In this document: positions 9,556 to 17,868 of the stretch, piece by piece
Layout: each line of letters starts with the position of its first letter
Position numbering within the stretch: position 1 is the first letter of the stretch
Assembly: GCF_037389425.1 (NCBI RefSeq)
Contig: NZ_JBBHKR010000078.1
Location: 4,609-68,608 of the forward strand
Length of the DNA: 64,000 nt
Source: Stygiolobus sp037389425
GTDB taxonomy: Archaea > Thermoproteota > Thermoprotei_A > Sulfolobales > Sulfolobaceae
Direction: 5' to 3'
The notes under the pieces: model-generated
What the model was told of the DNA's origin: nothing
Seen by the model: the letters and a program-made list of their open reading frames with translations, nothing else
Database searches by the model: none
Made by a program: the position numbers and the translations under genes

Positions 9556-9807
9556 ATGAATATGAAAGTGAATAATATGAAAGTGTATAAAATACTTGAT
9601 TATAGTAACGTTAATAGTTGTGAAAGCGCCTCAGGCGAGGTTTTATCCATTCTTGAGGAACTTAATAAAGATGAAGTACTTCAAGTTATTGTGGATCAAG
9701 AGTGGAAACTCAACGAACTTAGAGAATTTCTAGGAAAAACCAAATATAAGATTTTAGACGTCGATAAGAAAGACGGAAAAATTGTTATCACTATAGGTGG
9801 TAGGTAA
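9556..9807 (+). CDS. TusA/SirA-like sulfur carrier-fold protein
   Basis: An 83-residue protein that matches the TusA fold: a first strand and Cys loop (KILDYSNVNSCESASG), a helix (EVLSILEELN), then strands LQVIVDQE and KIVITIGG. TusA proteins carry a persulfide on a Cys in a CPxP motif; here the Cys (about residue 23) is kept, but both prolines are missing (SCESAS). So sulfur transfer is possible but not assured. It overlaps the SQR-like gene by one base, in an arrangement seen repeatedly with SQR and DUF1641 genes. Several in-frame ATG codons lie near the start; the second (9574) or third (9586) could be the true one. Confidence 0.65.
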   Translation: MNMKVNNMKVYKILDYSNVNSCESASGEVLSILEELNKDEVLQVIVDQEWKLNELREFLGKTKYKILDVDKKDGKIVITIGGR

Positions 9808-10955
9808 TGAAGAAAGTAGTAATTCTGGGAGGAGGAATAGGGGGAACAATAGTAGCTAACAAGCTGGCTAAGAAATTGTCGAAGGAAATCGACGAAGGAA
9901 AAGTTAAGATTACAGTTCTTGACATGAAGAACTACCATGTTTATCAACCTTCACAACTTCTCGTAGCTTTAGGTTTAGAAGATTATGATCAGATAGTTAA
10001 GGATGAGAGAAGTCTATTAGATCCAAAAGTTGAGTTCATCAGCGGGGATAAGGGAACAGTGACTAAATTGGATTTACCAAATCACCGAGTGTTTACAGCC
10101 GGCGAAGCTGTATATGATTATGATTATTTAGTAATAGCAACCGGATCTCATCTAGCGTGGGATGAAATACCAGGTTTAAGAAGTAAAGAGTTGTCAGTAT
10201 GGGATCTTAATGACGTAATGAAAATAAGGGAGGTACTTGATAACTTTAAGGGAGGTACTATAGTAGTAAACGTAGCCAGGCTCCCTATAAAGTGCCCCGT
10301 AGCTCCAGTAGAACTGACTCTAATGCTTCATGACCTGCTAGTGAAAAAGGGAATCAGAGATAAATCGAGGATCATCTATACTTACCCAGCACCCGGAGTA
10401 TTCGGGATAAAACAAGCCAATGACATGTTCATTGAAATGTTCAAGGAAAGGGGAATTGAAATAGTAAGTCCTTTCATAATTGATCATGTAGAGGGTAATA
10501 CACTGATATCGCAGGATGGTGAAAAAATTGGCTTTGATTTATTGCTAGGAGCTCCTCCTCATAAAGGAGCTGAAGTACTAAGAGATTCAGGAATAGCGGA
10601 CAGAAGGAATTGGGTGAGTGTGGACAAATATACCTTAAACGTAAAAGGGTATGATAACGTATACGCGATAGGTGATACTACAGACTTACCCATATCTAAA
10701 GCCGGTTCTGTTGCTGATTTCGAGAGCGGTCCTGTAAGCGAGAATATTGTCCACGATATATTGGGTATAGGAGGCAAGGAACTTTATGATGGCTCTGTTT
10801 TTTGCTTTTGCGTGGGTGGAATAGGCACCTCTAGTTACATCAGATATAATTACAGTTTTGTTCTACCTGTGCCGAAACCCACTACCACAATTTGGTGGAT
10901 GAAACTTATGTACAACAGAATGTATTGGAGCTTAACAGCGAGAGGGGTGGTTTAA
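9807..10955 (+). CDS. Sulfide:quinone oxidoreductase-family flavoprotein
   Basis: A 382-residue FAD protein of the SQR / type II NADH dehydrogenase group. The dinucleotide site VVILGGGIGG is at residues 4-13, the second motif YDYLVIATGSH near 104-114, and a third glycine/Asp motif NVYAIGDTTD near 284-293. Two of the three Cys of the Acidianus SQR are present in position: C163 (KCPVAPVE) and the C-terminal C333/C335 (VFCFC). The first, which follows the ATG motif in classical SQR, is missing. The enzyme would oxidise sulfide or a persulfide and reduce quinone at the inner face of the membrane. The TusA-like and DUF1641 partners support sulfur chemistry. Confidence 0.8.
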   Translation: MKKVVILGGGIGGTIVANKLAKKLSKEIDEGKVKITVLDMKNYHVYQPSQLLVALGLEDYDQIVKDERSLLDPKVEFISGDKGTVTKLDLPNHRVFTAGEAVYDYDYLVIATGSHLAWDEIPGLRSKELSVWDLNDVMKIREVLDNFKGGTIVVNVARLPIKCPVAPVELTLMLHDLLVKKGIRDKSRIIYTYPAPGVFGIKQANDMFIEMFKERGIEIVSPFIIDHVEGNTLISQDGEKIGFDLLLGAPPHKGAEVLRDSGIADRRNWVSVDKYTLNVKGYDNVYAIGDTTDLPISKAGSVADFESGPVSENIVHDILGIGGKELYDGSVFCFCVGGIGTSSYIRYNYSFVLPVPKPTTTIWWMKLMYNRMYWSLTARGVV

Positions 10956-11357
10956 GTGGAAAAAAATGAGAACATGAATAGAATCATAAAATTACTCGAG
11001 GAAGATAAATTAATAGACACTTTGGTTGAATATGCATATATTCTGAAAATGATCAGGGAGATCGGGCTTAACGATGAAATAATAAGGAACTTAGGAACAC
11101 TGATGAATTCCATTTTATCACTCGTACCTATCTTGGAAAAATTCGCAGACTTATTGAACGACCCTAATGTTAGACAAGTTATTGACGTTATAACTAGCGA
11201 AGAAGTAGTCCAAATAATACAAAATCCTGAGAGAATGACTGTGACCAAATTACTCTCAGAAATGAGAAACGAAAATTTCCAGAGAGGACTCGGAATAATT
11301 ATTAAAATTATAGAAAAGATAGGAGAAAAAACGAAACCAGAAAGTAAACGAGCGTAA
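10956..11357 (+). CDS. DUF1641 protein partnered with SQR
   Basis: A 133-residue protein with the DUF1641 signature LIDTLVEYAYILKMIREI and the later LLNDPNVRQVIDVI. Function is unknown, but the family recurs beside SQR-like flavoproteins and formate dehydrogenases in bacteria and archaea. It starts with GTG directly after the stop of the SQR-like gene (no spacer), with GAGGGGTGG just upstream as ribosome site, so the two are translated together. A subunit or maturation role for the flavoprotein is inferred. Confidence 0.75.
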   Translation: MEKNENMNRIIKLLEEDKLIDTLVEYAYILKMIREIGLNDEIIRNLGTLMNSILSLVPILEKFADLLNDPNVRQVIDVITSEEVVQIIQNPERMTVTKLLSEMRNENFQRGLGIIIKIIEKIGEKTKPESKRA

Positions 11358-11367
11358 GTTCTTTTTT
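11358..11367 (+). terminator. T-run after the SQR operon
   Basis: A CTTTTTTATTT run directly follows the stop of the DUF1641 gene, the usual Sulfolobales termination signal. It ends the three-gene operon. Confidence 0.45.
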
Positions 11368-12057
11368 ATTTACACGTTCCAACTCAGACTCCAAAGAAGC
11401 GTGAAAACTTGTGTACTCAAGTAGTTATGACTATTTCGCTATCCTTACCTTAACTCTACCATCAGGAAGTGATGTGTATCAAACCCTGGGAAGTTTTGTT
11501 CGATTTTAATAAAGACAGAGCGCTCTATTACTCCTATCAACCATTGAAGGTCATCAGGGATAATAGAGGTGTTTGAATCGTTGTCTTTACTTGTAGAAGG
11601 ACAACAGCTATTTCGATTCTCTTCAAGGGGTTATACTAATTGAAAATGATGACTTATCGACTGATGTAAAGAGGCGAGAGATTAGAAGGGATTTATGAAG
11701 GATTTTCACAAAAATCTAAAAATGTCAACGAAATAGGGGACTTCAGCCTCTTACCTTGGTGTATATGTTATCTCTTCCCTGAGAAGCTCTGTCTTAATCA
11801 CTTGGAAATGATCCTTAACTGATGTTCACATCTCTCTGTGAGTATTTAGGGTCTAACACTCTGTATGACAGACTAGCATACGAAAGATCTGCAGTTCCGA
11901 CAGATGATATGAACTACATGTTTAGAATTACTATGTTTTCACAAATTAATTATTAAAGTTAAAATTTTATAAGGAAATATGGTTATTCACACCGATAATA
12001 CATTTTATTGAGGGTTTCGTAACATGTATTTAATAACTCAGACGTTAAATACATTTT
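11368..12057. other. Gene-free stretch with possible decayed coding DNA
   Basis: No intact gene is present. Plus-strand pieces look coding but are broken by stops, for example EVLFDFNKDRALYYSYQPLK near 11490-11545 and TLYDRLAYERSAVPTDDMN near 11860-11920. They may be parts of one old gene; I recognise no family. The last 100 bp before the molybdoenzyme gene are AT-rich promoter-like DNA. Confidence 0.35.
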
Positions 12058-14013
12058 ATGATAACACCTACAATTTGTCCTTTTTGTGGAGTTGGTTGTG
12101 GCTTATTACTGGACGTCGAGAACGGGAAAGTAGTTAGGGTTATCCCAGAAAAAGATCACATAGTCTCAAAAGGGAAAATTTGCGGTAAAGGGGCTACAGC
12201 CCACAAGACTTTATACTTACCCGGCAGGTTAACGAGGCCCTTAAAGAGGGTCGGAGACTCGTTTGTAGAGGTCGGGTGGGACGAGGCTTTAAGCGAAATA
12301 GCCGAGAGGATAAAAGAGGTCAAGGAGAAATACGGAGGAAAAGCTATCGCTATTTACGGAGGTTGTCAGAACACATTAGAGGAGGTCTACTTGATGTCAA
12401 AGTTAACAAGGTTTTTAGGGAGTAATAATGTAGACTCGTGTGCTAGGATTTGCCACGAGCCCTCAGCTACAGCGTTAAAGGAGGTCGTAGGAATCGGGGC
12501 TTCAGGTACTTCAGTAGAGGAAATACCTAACGCAAAAGTATTGGTTATCGCGGGCGAGCAGATAACCGAGAGCCACCCGGTGTTGACAGAGTACTTAATG
12601 GAGGCTAAGAAGCACGGGACGAAAATAATAGTAATCGACCCGAGGTTTACGAAGACGGCTAAACTCGCCGACTTATACATCCCGGTGAACCAGGGTACTG
12701 ACGTCTACTTGTATAACGCTGTCGGAAACTACTTAATACAGAACGGTCTTTACGACGAAAAGTTCGTGAAGAGTAGAGCTAAAGGTTTTGAAGAATACGT
12801 GAGGAACGTGTCACGCTACACGTTAGAAGAGGCTGAGAAGGTAACGGGAGTCCCCAAGGAGCTTATTATCAAGTTCGCTGAGATGATAACTACGAAGCCG
12901 ACGATCTTCTCATGGGGTTTAGGTCTTAGCGAAGGAGGAGGGGTTAACGCCGTAAGGGCTTTCTTAAACTTGATGTTATTGACGGGTAACGTAGGGATTA
13001 AAGGGGCAGGTCCCATAGTATATAGGGGACAATCCAACGTACAAGGTTCGGGTGACTTACTGAAACCGTGGATTTTACCCAACGGACCTTTAAACGAGGA
13101 AAACGCTAGGAAACTGGGAGAACTGTGGGGTTTTGAAATACCTTTAGAAAAGGGTTTGACCGTGACGGACGCTCTACTTACCGAAAACGACATCAGGGCA
13201 GTAATTTTAGTCAACTATAACGTCGCCCACAGCTTGCCGAATAAGAGCAAGGTAATCAAGAGGCTTAAGGAGATGGATCTGGTCGTAGTTTTAGACTCTT
13301 ATATGACAGACACTGCGAAACTAGCCCATTATGTTTTGCCGATCGCGATGTGGGCGGAGAGTGAGGGTTCCGTAGTCTCGTTGGACAGGTTGGTCAAGTG
13401 GAGGTATAAGACAGTTGACCCTCCCGGTGAAGCTAAACAGTCTTTATGGGTCTTGGCTGAACTGTCCGAGAGGTTGGGACTTAAAGCAAGTAAAGACCCT
13501 AAGGTCGTATTCGAAGAGATGAAAAAAGTCGTGAAGTTGTATTCCTCACTGAAACTTGAGGACGTTATGGACCACTCTAAAAACAGCAGGTATCCTAACG
13601 GTGAGGCTGTACTTTATGAAAACAAGTTCTATACTTCCGATGGTTTTGCTCATTTCATACCGGTTGAGTATAGGCAAATTAACAGAAAAGGTATCATCCT
13701 CATCACGGGTAGGATAGTTACTAAGTATAACACAGATACGTTAACGACTTTCATGAACGGTGAGGAGGATGTAGTGTACTTGAACGCGGAAGACATGAAG
13801 GAGATGGGAATTAAGGAAGGGCAAGAGGTTATTTTAAAGAGCGAGTGTGGTGAGGTGACTGTTAAGGCTAAGAGTGATGCGAGTTTGAAGAGGGGATACG
13901 CGTTTATGATCAACTCCAGTGACTTAGTCAACTACGTGGTCTGTGATTTGTTAGACCCGGAGACTAGGATCCCGTATTACAAGTCCACTGAGGTCGTTAT
14001 TTTGCCAAAGTGA
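12058..14013 (+). CDS. Formate dehydrogenase-like molybdoenzyme, Cys type
   Basis: A 651-residue member of the FdhF/FdhA branch. The N-terminal [4Fe-4S] ligands are C7, C10, C14 and C42, followed by K44 in the place of the conserved electron-relay lysine. The active-site string NVDSCARICHEP puts Cys132 where E. coli FdhF has selenocysteine, followed by the conserved His133. C-terminal residues 540-650 form the molybdopterin-binding cap (RYPNGEAVLY, then TDTLTTFMNGEEDV). There is no Tat signal, so it is cytoplasmic. No Fe-S or diaphorase partner gene is next to it. Formate oxidation is the first guess, but many archaeal members of this branch have unknown substrates. Confidence 0.8.
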   Translation: MITPTICPFCGVGCGLLLDVENGKVVRVIPEKDHIVSKGKICGKGATAHKTLYLPGRLTRPLKRVGDSFVEVGWDEALSEIAERIKEVKEKYGGKAIAIYGGCQNTLEEVYLMSKLTRFLGSNNVDSCARICHEPSATALKEVVGIGASGTSVEEIPNAKVLVIAGEQITESHPVLTEYLMEAKKHGTKIIVIDPRFTKTAKLADLYIPVNQGTDVYLYNAVGNYLIQNGLYDEKFVKSRAKGFEEYVRNVSRYTLEEAEKVTGVPKELIIKFAEMITTKPTIFSWGLGLSEGGGVNAVRAFLNLMLLTGNVGIKGAGPIVYRGQSNVQGSGDLLKPWILPNGPLNEENARKLGELWGFEIPLEKGLTVTDALLTENDIRAVILVNYNVAHSLPNKSKVIKRLKEMDLVVVLDSYMTDTAKLAHYVLPIAMWAESEGSVVSLDRLVKWRYKTVDPPGEAKQSLWVLAELSERLGLKASKDPKVVFEEMKKVVKLYSSLKLEDVMDHSKNSRYPNGEAVLYENKFYTSDGFAHFIPVEYRQINRKGIILITGRIVTKYNTDTLTTFMNGEEDVVYLNAEDMKEMGIKEGQEVILKSECGEVTVKAKSDASLKRGYAFMINSSDLVNYVVCDLLDPETRIPYYKSTEVVILPK

Positions 14014-14307
14014 CTTTTCCTTCACCGTGGAACGGTAGTCTTGGAATCACCTTCTTAGAATAAATCTATAGCTAGAGAATTTTCAAATAACTCAATATTG
14101 CCCTAATTATCCTATTTTACCGATTAGACCGAGTCTACCGTCAAGGCAAAGCTTTCAACCTTTAGTAAACGCTGTAGTCCAAGACACAGTATAGTGACTA
14201 ATCTATTCAAGACGCCACCGTTACAGACGGGACAAAACCTACATATCAACGTGCCCCGTTTCGACTATGAGGCGTCCTCGGCAAACATCTTCCACTTGTG
14301 TGTGGGT
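14014..14307. other. Intergenic, with a short Zn-ribbon-like gene fragment on the minus strand
   Basis: No intact gene. On the minus strand about 14115-14265 reads as a broken coding piece with a Cys pair (RGTLICRFCPVCNGGVLN) and a following stretch LQRLLKVESFALTVDSV before a stop; an in-frame TAG lies just upstream. It looks like the C-terminal Zn-ribbon end of a lost gene, perhaps a transposase. The family is not recognised. Confidence 0.35.
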
Positions 14308-14682
14308 TTAACTTACATCGCGGAAACAGCTTATATTGTATTTCTCACATAGTCCGAGGTCGTCCCTCAGGACGACACCGTTACTCCTAACGTCCCACGT
14401 AATAGGGTTGTTCTTCTCCAGTGCTTTATGAAACTCCTCCTCTGTTAACGGTATTACCTCGAAGTTCGGGGGGAAGTCTAATCCTAACAGCCTTTCTAAA
14501 GGGTCACCCCTGAAGTCCCCTATTAAGAGGACGTCAATATCACTCCACACGTTGAAGTCCCCCCTAGCATAAGACCCGATCAGAAAAGCCGAATATCTCC
14601 CTTTTAAGGAGTTAACGTAAGCTCTAGCCTTTTCTATTACTTCCCTCCTCTTTCTTTCTCTCTCTGCAATAATGTCCTCCAA
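14308..14682 (-). CDS. MNT-type minimal nucleotidyltransferase (antitoxin of HEPN-MNT pair)
   Basis: A 124-residue protein with the polymerase-beta-type nucleotidyltransferase motif GSYARGDFNVWSDIDV at residues 36-51, with D48 and D50 as metal ligands. In HEPN-MNT pairs the MNT protein neutralises the HEPN RNase, in tested cases by adding AMP to it. It overlaps the HEPN gene by 46 bp, the HEPN gene lying upstream, so both come from one message. The C-terminal tail continues past the minimal domain with a few Cys residues (LCEKYNISCF). The motif is complete, so activity is expected. Confidence 0.88.
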   Translation of the reverse strand: MEDIIAERERKRREVIEKARAYVNSLKGRYSAFLIGSYARGDFNVWSDIDVLLIGDFRGDPLERLLGLDFPPNFEVIPLTEEEFHKALEKNNPITWDVRSNGVVLRDDLGLCEKYNISCFRDVS

Positions 14683-15056
14683 AGTCCCTCTATGTAACTT
14701 ATTATCTCCTCCGCGTATTTAATCGCTTCTTCAGCCTCACCCTTAGTGTAATAGTACTGAGGGGTCTCACTTTGCCACGCGTCCGGGTACCTAGTGGGGA
14801 TGTATAGCTTGTCCAGGTATTTAGCCTTGTCAATCAAGTCCCCAGGAGCGTTAAGTAAGGACAGTAAGTAGGACACCGTATGACCCGTCTTGGGCTGCCC
14901 TATACCGTAAAAGTAGGCCTTGACAACGAGCTCGGCGGATTGCTGTGCCTTGAAGCAGGCCCAGTTATAAAACCCCCCTGCAAGGTCATGTCTGGCACTC
15001 TCTAAGGTAAGTTTTCCAGACTTAAACCACCGGTCGAACTCACCAGTGTCGAGCAT
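14637..15056 (-). CDS. HEPN-domain protein (toxin of HEPN-MNT pair)
   Basis: A 139-residue HEPN protein. The helical core reads AGGFYNWACFKAQQSAELVV then KAYFYGIGQPKTGHTVSYLL, close to the PF05168 pattern. Such proteins are RNases in some pairs and simple partners of the nucleotidyltransferase in others; I see no clear R-x4-6-H motif outside the RHDLAGG region, so toxicity is uncertain. It is the first gene of the pair. The left end of a tnpB-bearing element lies about 45 bp upstream of its ATG and may have replaced part of its promoter. Confidence 0.85.
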   Translation of the reverse strand: MLDTGEFDRWFKSGKLTLESARHDLAGGFYNWACFKAQQSAELVVKAYFYGIGQPKTGHTVSYLLSLLNAPGDLIDKAKYLDKLYIPTRYPDAWQSETPQYYYTKGEAEEAIKYAEEIISYIEGLWRTLLQREKERGGK

Positions 15057-15098
15057 CGGAGAAAATATGAGTCATAAAATTAAAGCCTTGTCCCGAGC

Positions 15099-15636
15099 TT
15101 TACATAGAAAGGGGTCAAGGGGGCGAAAAGCTTCGCTAGCTGGGATGGATAGCCCCGTGTTTAAATACTCCTTTGTCAAAATTTCATTAATGGCTAGGAG
15201 GGGGAATAAGGCGATCAGAGCTACAGTTTCAATGAAGATCGCAGTCTCTGACCCCCTCCTAGTCCTCGTTAATAACTACGTTAAGGCACTCCGTTTCACC
15301 CTCTTTTGGTTGAAGGAAAATGTCCTGAACCCGGAAGAGAAGGGAGTGCTTTCGAAAGTCCACGAAGAGTTGTCCGAGAGGTTAAGGGATGAGTATAATC
15401 TACCATCAAAGGTTGCTGAGGATTGCTATAGGGATGCTCTCGCGGCGTACAAGGGTTGGTATAATAATCCGAGAAAAGGACGTTTTCCAAGAATATACAA
15501 ACCTACAGTATGGTTAACACCTAAAGCTAGTTATAATGTTGACTTCGAGAGAATGAATGTTAGAATTATAAGTGTTGGTAAACTCCCAATTCTGGGTTAT
15601 CCTAGAAACTTGAGTAATAATGACGCTAGAATATAA
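15099..15636 (+). mobile_element. 5' fragment of a TnpB-only (IS200/IS605-like) element
   Basis: The stretch matches the left part of the complete element at 27.97-29.25 kb. Both begin with the shared string TTTACA[C/T]AGAAAGGGG, followed by a GC-rich left-end hairpin region and the start of tnpB. Homology stops near 15611, inside tnpB, where an MFS gene on the opposite strand begins to overlap. The right end and its reRNA are missing, so this copy is dead. Confidence 0.8.
15190..15636 (+). pseudogene. tnpB: Truncated tnpB (N-terminal third only)
   Basis: 148 residues from the ATG at 15190 are closely similar to the N-terminus of the 383-residue TnpB at 28.06 kb (same opening MARRGNKAIRATVSMKIA). 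Matching ends at GYPRNL; the last few residues before the stop are unrelated. The RuvC-like catalytic residues and the Zn ribbon are all in the missing part. The nucleotide sequences differ mainly at third positions, so the two copies have been apart for some time. Confidence 0.85.
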
Positions 15637-16631
15637 CCTATTCCGCCCCCAATGTAGTTAAAGCTTACTATTGCCGTGGAGATCTCAGTAGACTCAGTAG
15701 AGGAGACTAACGTGCTTATGAGAGACTCTAACGGACTACTCGAAACCGCTATGGCAATGAGCAATATAAAGAACGTGACTACACTGACATTCATGGAGGA
15801 AAGTAAAATAAAAGTAAAAACTATTAAAGCGTAAATTGCCAATAAGCCAGAGACAACTCTTATTTTTGCAAGACGTTTAATCCCCCTCTTACTAATGACA
15901 AACTGGATAATCATGTAAATTGCAGTCTCTAACTCAACGCCTATTAGTATCAGAGAGCTGGGCATACCCATCATAACGCCAAGCTCAAAGACCATTCCCA
16001 TCCAGAGGTATAGAAAGAACCAGTTGAAGGCTGCCAGTGTCGCAAGGGCCTTAGCTCTCTTGATTAATGATAGTTCTCCAGTGAAGAACTTCGGCTTAAT
16101 TTCTGTCCTATCGAGGTAAGCAAAGTACAATAAAAAAAAGAATCCTAAGCTTGTAAGGATAGAGAGTATTATCAAGAAAACTAGTTTATTCTGAGTCAAA
16201 TATGTAACAATAGGGGCCAGGAAGAATGCTAGGCCCTCTGAACCAGAAATTAGTGAGAAAAACTTTGAGGGATCTGATAAGCGCTTAGACCATGTAACTT
16301 CCAAACTATATACGTAACTCCCTGTGTACACACCCAATAGGGAAGAAACCAATATCCCAATGAGGTAAACCGTAATGTTGTCGAAGATTAAGGCCAGAGT
16401 GACCATTAAGAATAAGGCCAGTAAGTGAATGAACGGTAATGTTCTGAAGAGCCTTTCATTATGGAGAAATAGTGGGAAAAGCCCCCGTGTAACTATTATA
16501 ATTCCGTAGATTGTGCCGAGGATTGGAGTTGCATTTGTATAAGCAATAAAGTTCGTTGAATATACGGCAAAGGCACCTATCATAGTGAGTAGTGTATCTA
16601 GATAGACTAAGTATGAAGTCAGATCCCTCAT
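15597..16631 (-). CDS. MFS-type transporter paired with radical SAM protein
   Basis: A membrane protein of about 344 residues with ten to eleven hydrophobic helices and the loop RLSDPSKFFSLISGSEGLAF between halves, typical of small MFS-like carriers; substrate unknown. The start ATG shares one base with the stop of the radical SAM gene (TAATG), so the two are coupled; a GTG four codons earlier (16643) is an alternative. Its last residues (LLLKFLG and the stop codon) lie within DNA that matches the tnpB fragment read on the other strand. So the element arrived at, or cut off, the 3' end of this gene, and the original C-terminus may have been longer. Confidence 0.7.
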   Translation of the reverse strand: MRDLTSYLVYLDTLLTMIGAFAVYSTNFIAYTNATPILGTIYGIIIVTRGLFPLFLHNERLFRTLPFIHLLALFLMVTLALIFDNITVYLIGILVSSLLGVYTGSYVYSLEVTWSKRLSDPSKFFSLISGSEGLAFFLAPIVTYLTQNKLVFLIILSILTSLGFFFLLYFAYLDRTEIKPKFFTGELSLIKRAKALATLAAFNWFFLYLWMGMVFELGVMMGMPSSLILIGVELETAIYMIIQFVISKRGIKRLAKIRVVSGLLAIYALIVFTFILLSSMNVSVVTFFILLIAIAVSSSPLESLISTLVSSTESTEISTAIVSFNYIGGGIGYILASLLLKFLG

Positions 16632-17473
16632 TAATCTTCCCACTTCATCGCGATTCTCTTAATCGTGTCTAAATATTCCTTGTTAAAGGCTTTACGTATA
16701 TCATCTTTTCTTACATTGTAGAAATATTTCACTCTACTAGGATCTTTTAATAGCTTAGGATAAACTGTTTCAAATGGTATTACAAATCCATCAGGTGTAA
16801 TAACAATCTCAGTTATATCATTGCCTTCTCTTCCGTAATGAATAATTTGGACATCAGTATAATCCTCTAGATGTAGAATAAGTGTGTTCAATAAGGGATC
16901 TCTATCTAAATTCTCATTTAAAATAGCTATCTCTAAAAGATCAATATTCTTAAAATAACCTTCCTTTCCTAATTTATCTATAATATCGAAAATAATAAAG
17001 TCTTTTTTTGTGTTAATATTTACAGAGATTGCAGATATTCCCGAAGTTAATTTCTTATAATATGATAGTAAACTTAAGGTGTTACGGAATCTTTTTTCAA
17101 TCATTGCATGATTAGGCATATAATATAAATGAAAAGTAGCCAGTAACCCATATAATCCGTTTTCGCCGAGTATATTGATTTTACTCATATTCAATAAAGT
17201 AGCATTCGATATCAATATTGATATTCTATCATGTTTTGAAAGTGAAGTAAGTATATGACTTAAAAGTTTGAAATTTAAGGTTGGTTCTCCGCCACTAATA
17301 AAAAAAGGAGTGCTCCTATTAAGAACTTCTGAAAGATTTTCGATTAAAGAGGACCATTCTTGAGATGTTAATAAATCTGAAATATATCTTAGATTATGAA
17401 GTTGACAATATGGGCAGTCTAAATTGCATTGATAAGTTAATACCAATGTCACTCTATCTACTAAGTCTATCAA
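16631..17473 (-). CDS. Radical SAM protein
   Basis: A 280-residue radical SAM enzyme. The cluster motif is CNLDCPYC (residues 14-21) and the SAM-binding glycine-rich motif is ISGGEPTLN near 59-67. No C-terminal SPASM or twitch Cys cluster is visible, which sets it apart from most peptide maturases. It starts with TTG after a GGTGATC ribosome site. It is co-transcribed with the MFS carrier, a pairing that suggests production and export (or import) of a modified small molecule or peptide. No precursor-peptide gene was found within 170 bp upstream. AT content is higher than in its neighbours, consistent with transfer. Confidence 0.8.
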   Translation of the reverse strand: MIDLVDRVTLVLTYQCNLDCPYCQLHNLRYISDLLTSQEWSSLIENLSEVLNRSTPFFISGGEPTLNFKLLSHILTSLSKHDRISILISNATLLNMSKINILGENGLYGLLATFHLYYMPNHAMIEKRFRNTLSLLSYYKKLTSGISAISVNINTKKDFIIFDIIDKLGKEGYFKNIDLLEIAILNENLDRDPLLNTLILHLEDYTDVQIIHYGREGNDITEIVITPDGFVIPFETVYPKLLKDPSRVKYFYNVRKDDIRKAFNKEYLDTIKRIAMKWED

Positions 17474-17638
17474 CCTTGATCACCAGAGTGTTAAAATTTC
17501 TCTCATATGGCAATTAAATGTTTCTCTACGTATCTAGTAGTTACAAAAAAATATAAAATAAAAAATCTTTTTATTTATCTCTTCTTTCGTTATTGTTTAT
17601 CATTACTATCTCTTTTCTTCCTACTAGTTATTAAGTAT

Positions 17639-17658
17639 ATATGAACATATGTTCATAT
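17639..17658. promoter_or_regulatory. 20-bp perfect palindrome at the merH promoter/start
   Basis: The half-site ATATGAACAT is followed directly by its exact reverse complement. It lies just downstream of a TATA-like TTAAGTATAT and covers the first annotated ATG of merH. If transcription starts about 25 bp after the TATA box, the palindrome spans the start site and the real merH start would be the TTG at 17695. This is a good position for a MerR-type operator; the regulator gene itself is not in the window. Confidence 0.55.
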
Positions 17659-17868
17659 GAGAAAACTTTTTCAAGAAAAGAGAGTAAAGAAAGTTTGAGT
17701 AAAAATGAAAATAAGATAAAACAAAACGAATTGAAATGCGAACAATGTGGTGCACCTCTAAGTGAGGATAATATTTACGTTAGAGTGATAAATGGAGAAA
17801 AGCACTACTTCTGCTGTTCCCACTGTGCCGACAAATTTGAGGCCAGGTCAAAACGAAAGACCCAGTAA
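17641..17868 (+). CDS. merH: MerH-like TRASH-domain metal-binding protein
   Basis: A small protein of up to 75 residues. The TRASH-type Cys layout is KCEQCGAPLS...HYFCCSHCADKF (residues 33-65), with CxxC and FCCxxC groups. In Saccharolobus solfataricus the merH product is a TRASH metallochaperone encoded directly before the mercuric reductase gene merA, exactly the arrangement here. The ATG at 17641 sits inside a palindrome; TTG at 17695 would give a 57-residue protein of normal TRASH size. The gene is intact, although the following merA is not. Confidence 0.75.
   Translation: MNICSYEKTFSRKESKESLSKNENKIKQNELKCEQCGAPLSEDNIYVRVINGEKHYFCCSHCADKFEARSKRKTQ

Noticed and set aside
9556..9807. Calling this protein a true TusA sulfur carrier
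   Set aside because: The CPxP motif is absent although the Cys is kept, so only fold-level similarity is claimed.
12387..13931. Several 90-130 codon minus-strand frames inside the formate-dehydrogenase-like gene
   Set aside because: They are antisense shadows of a gene with full motif support.
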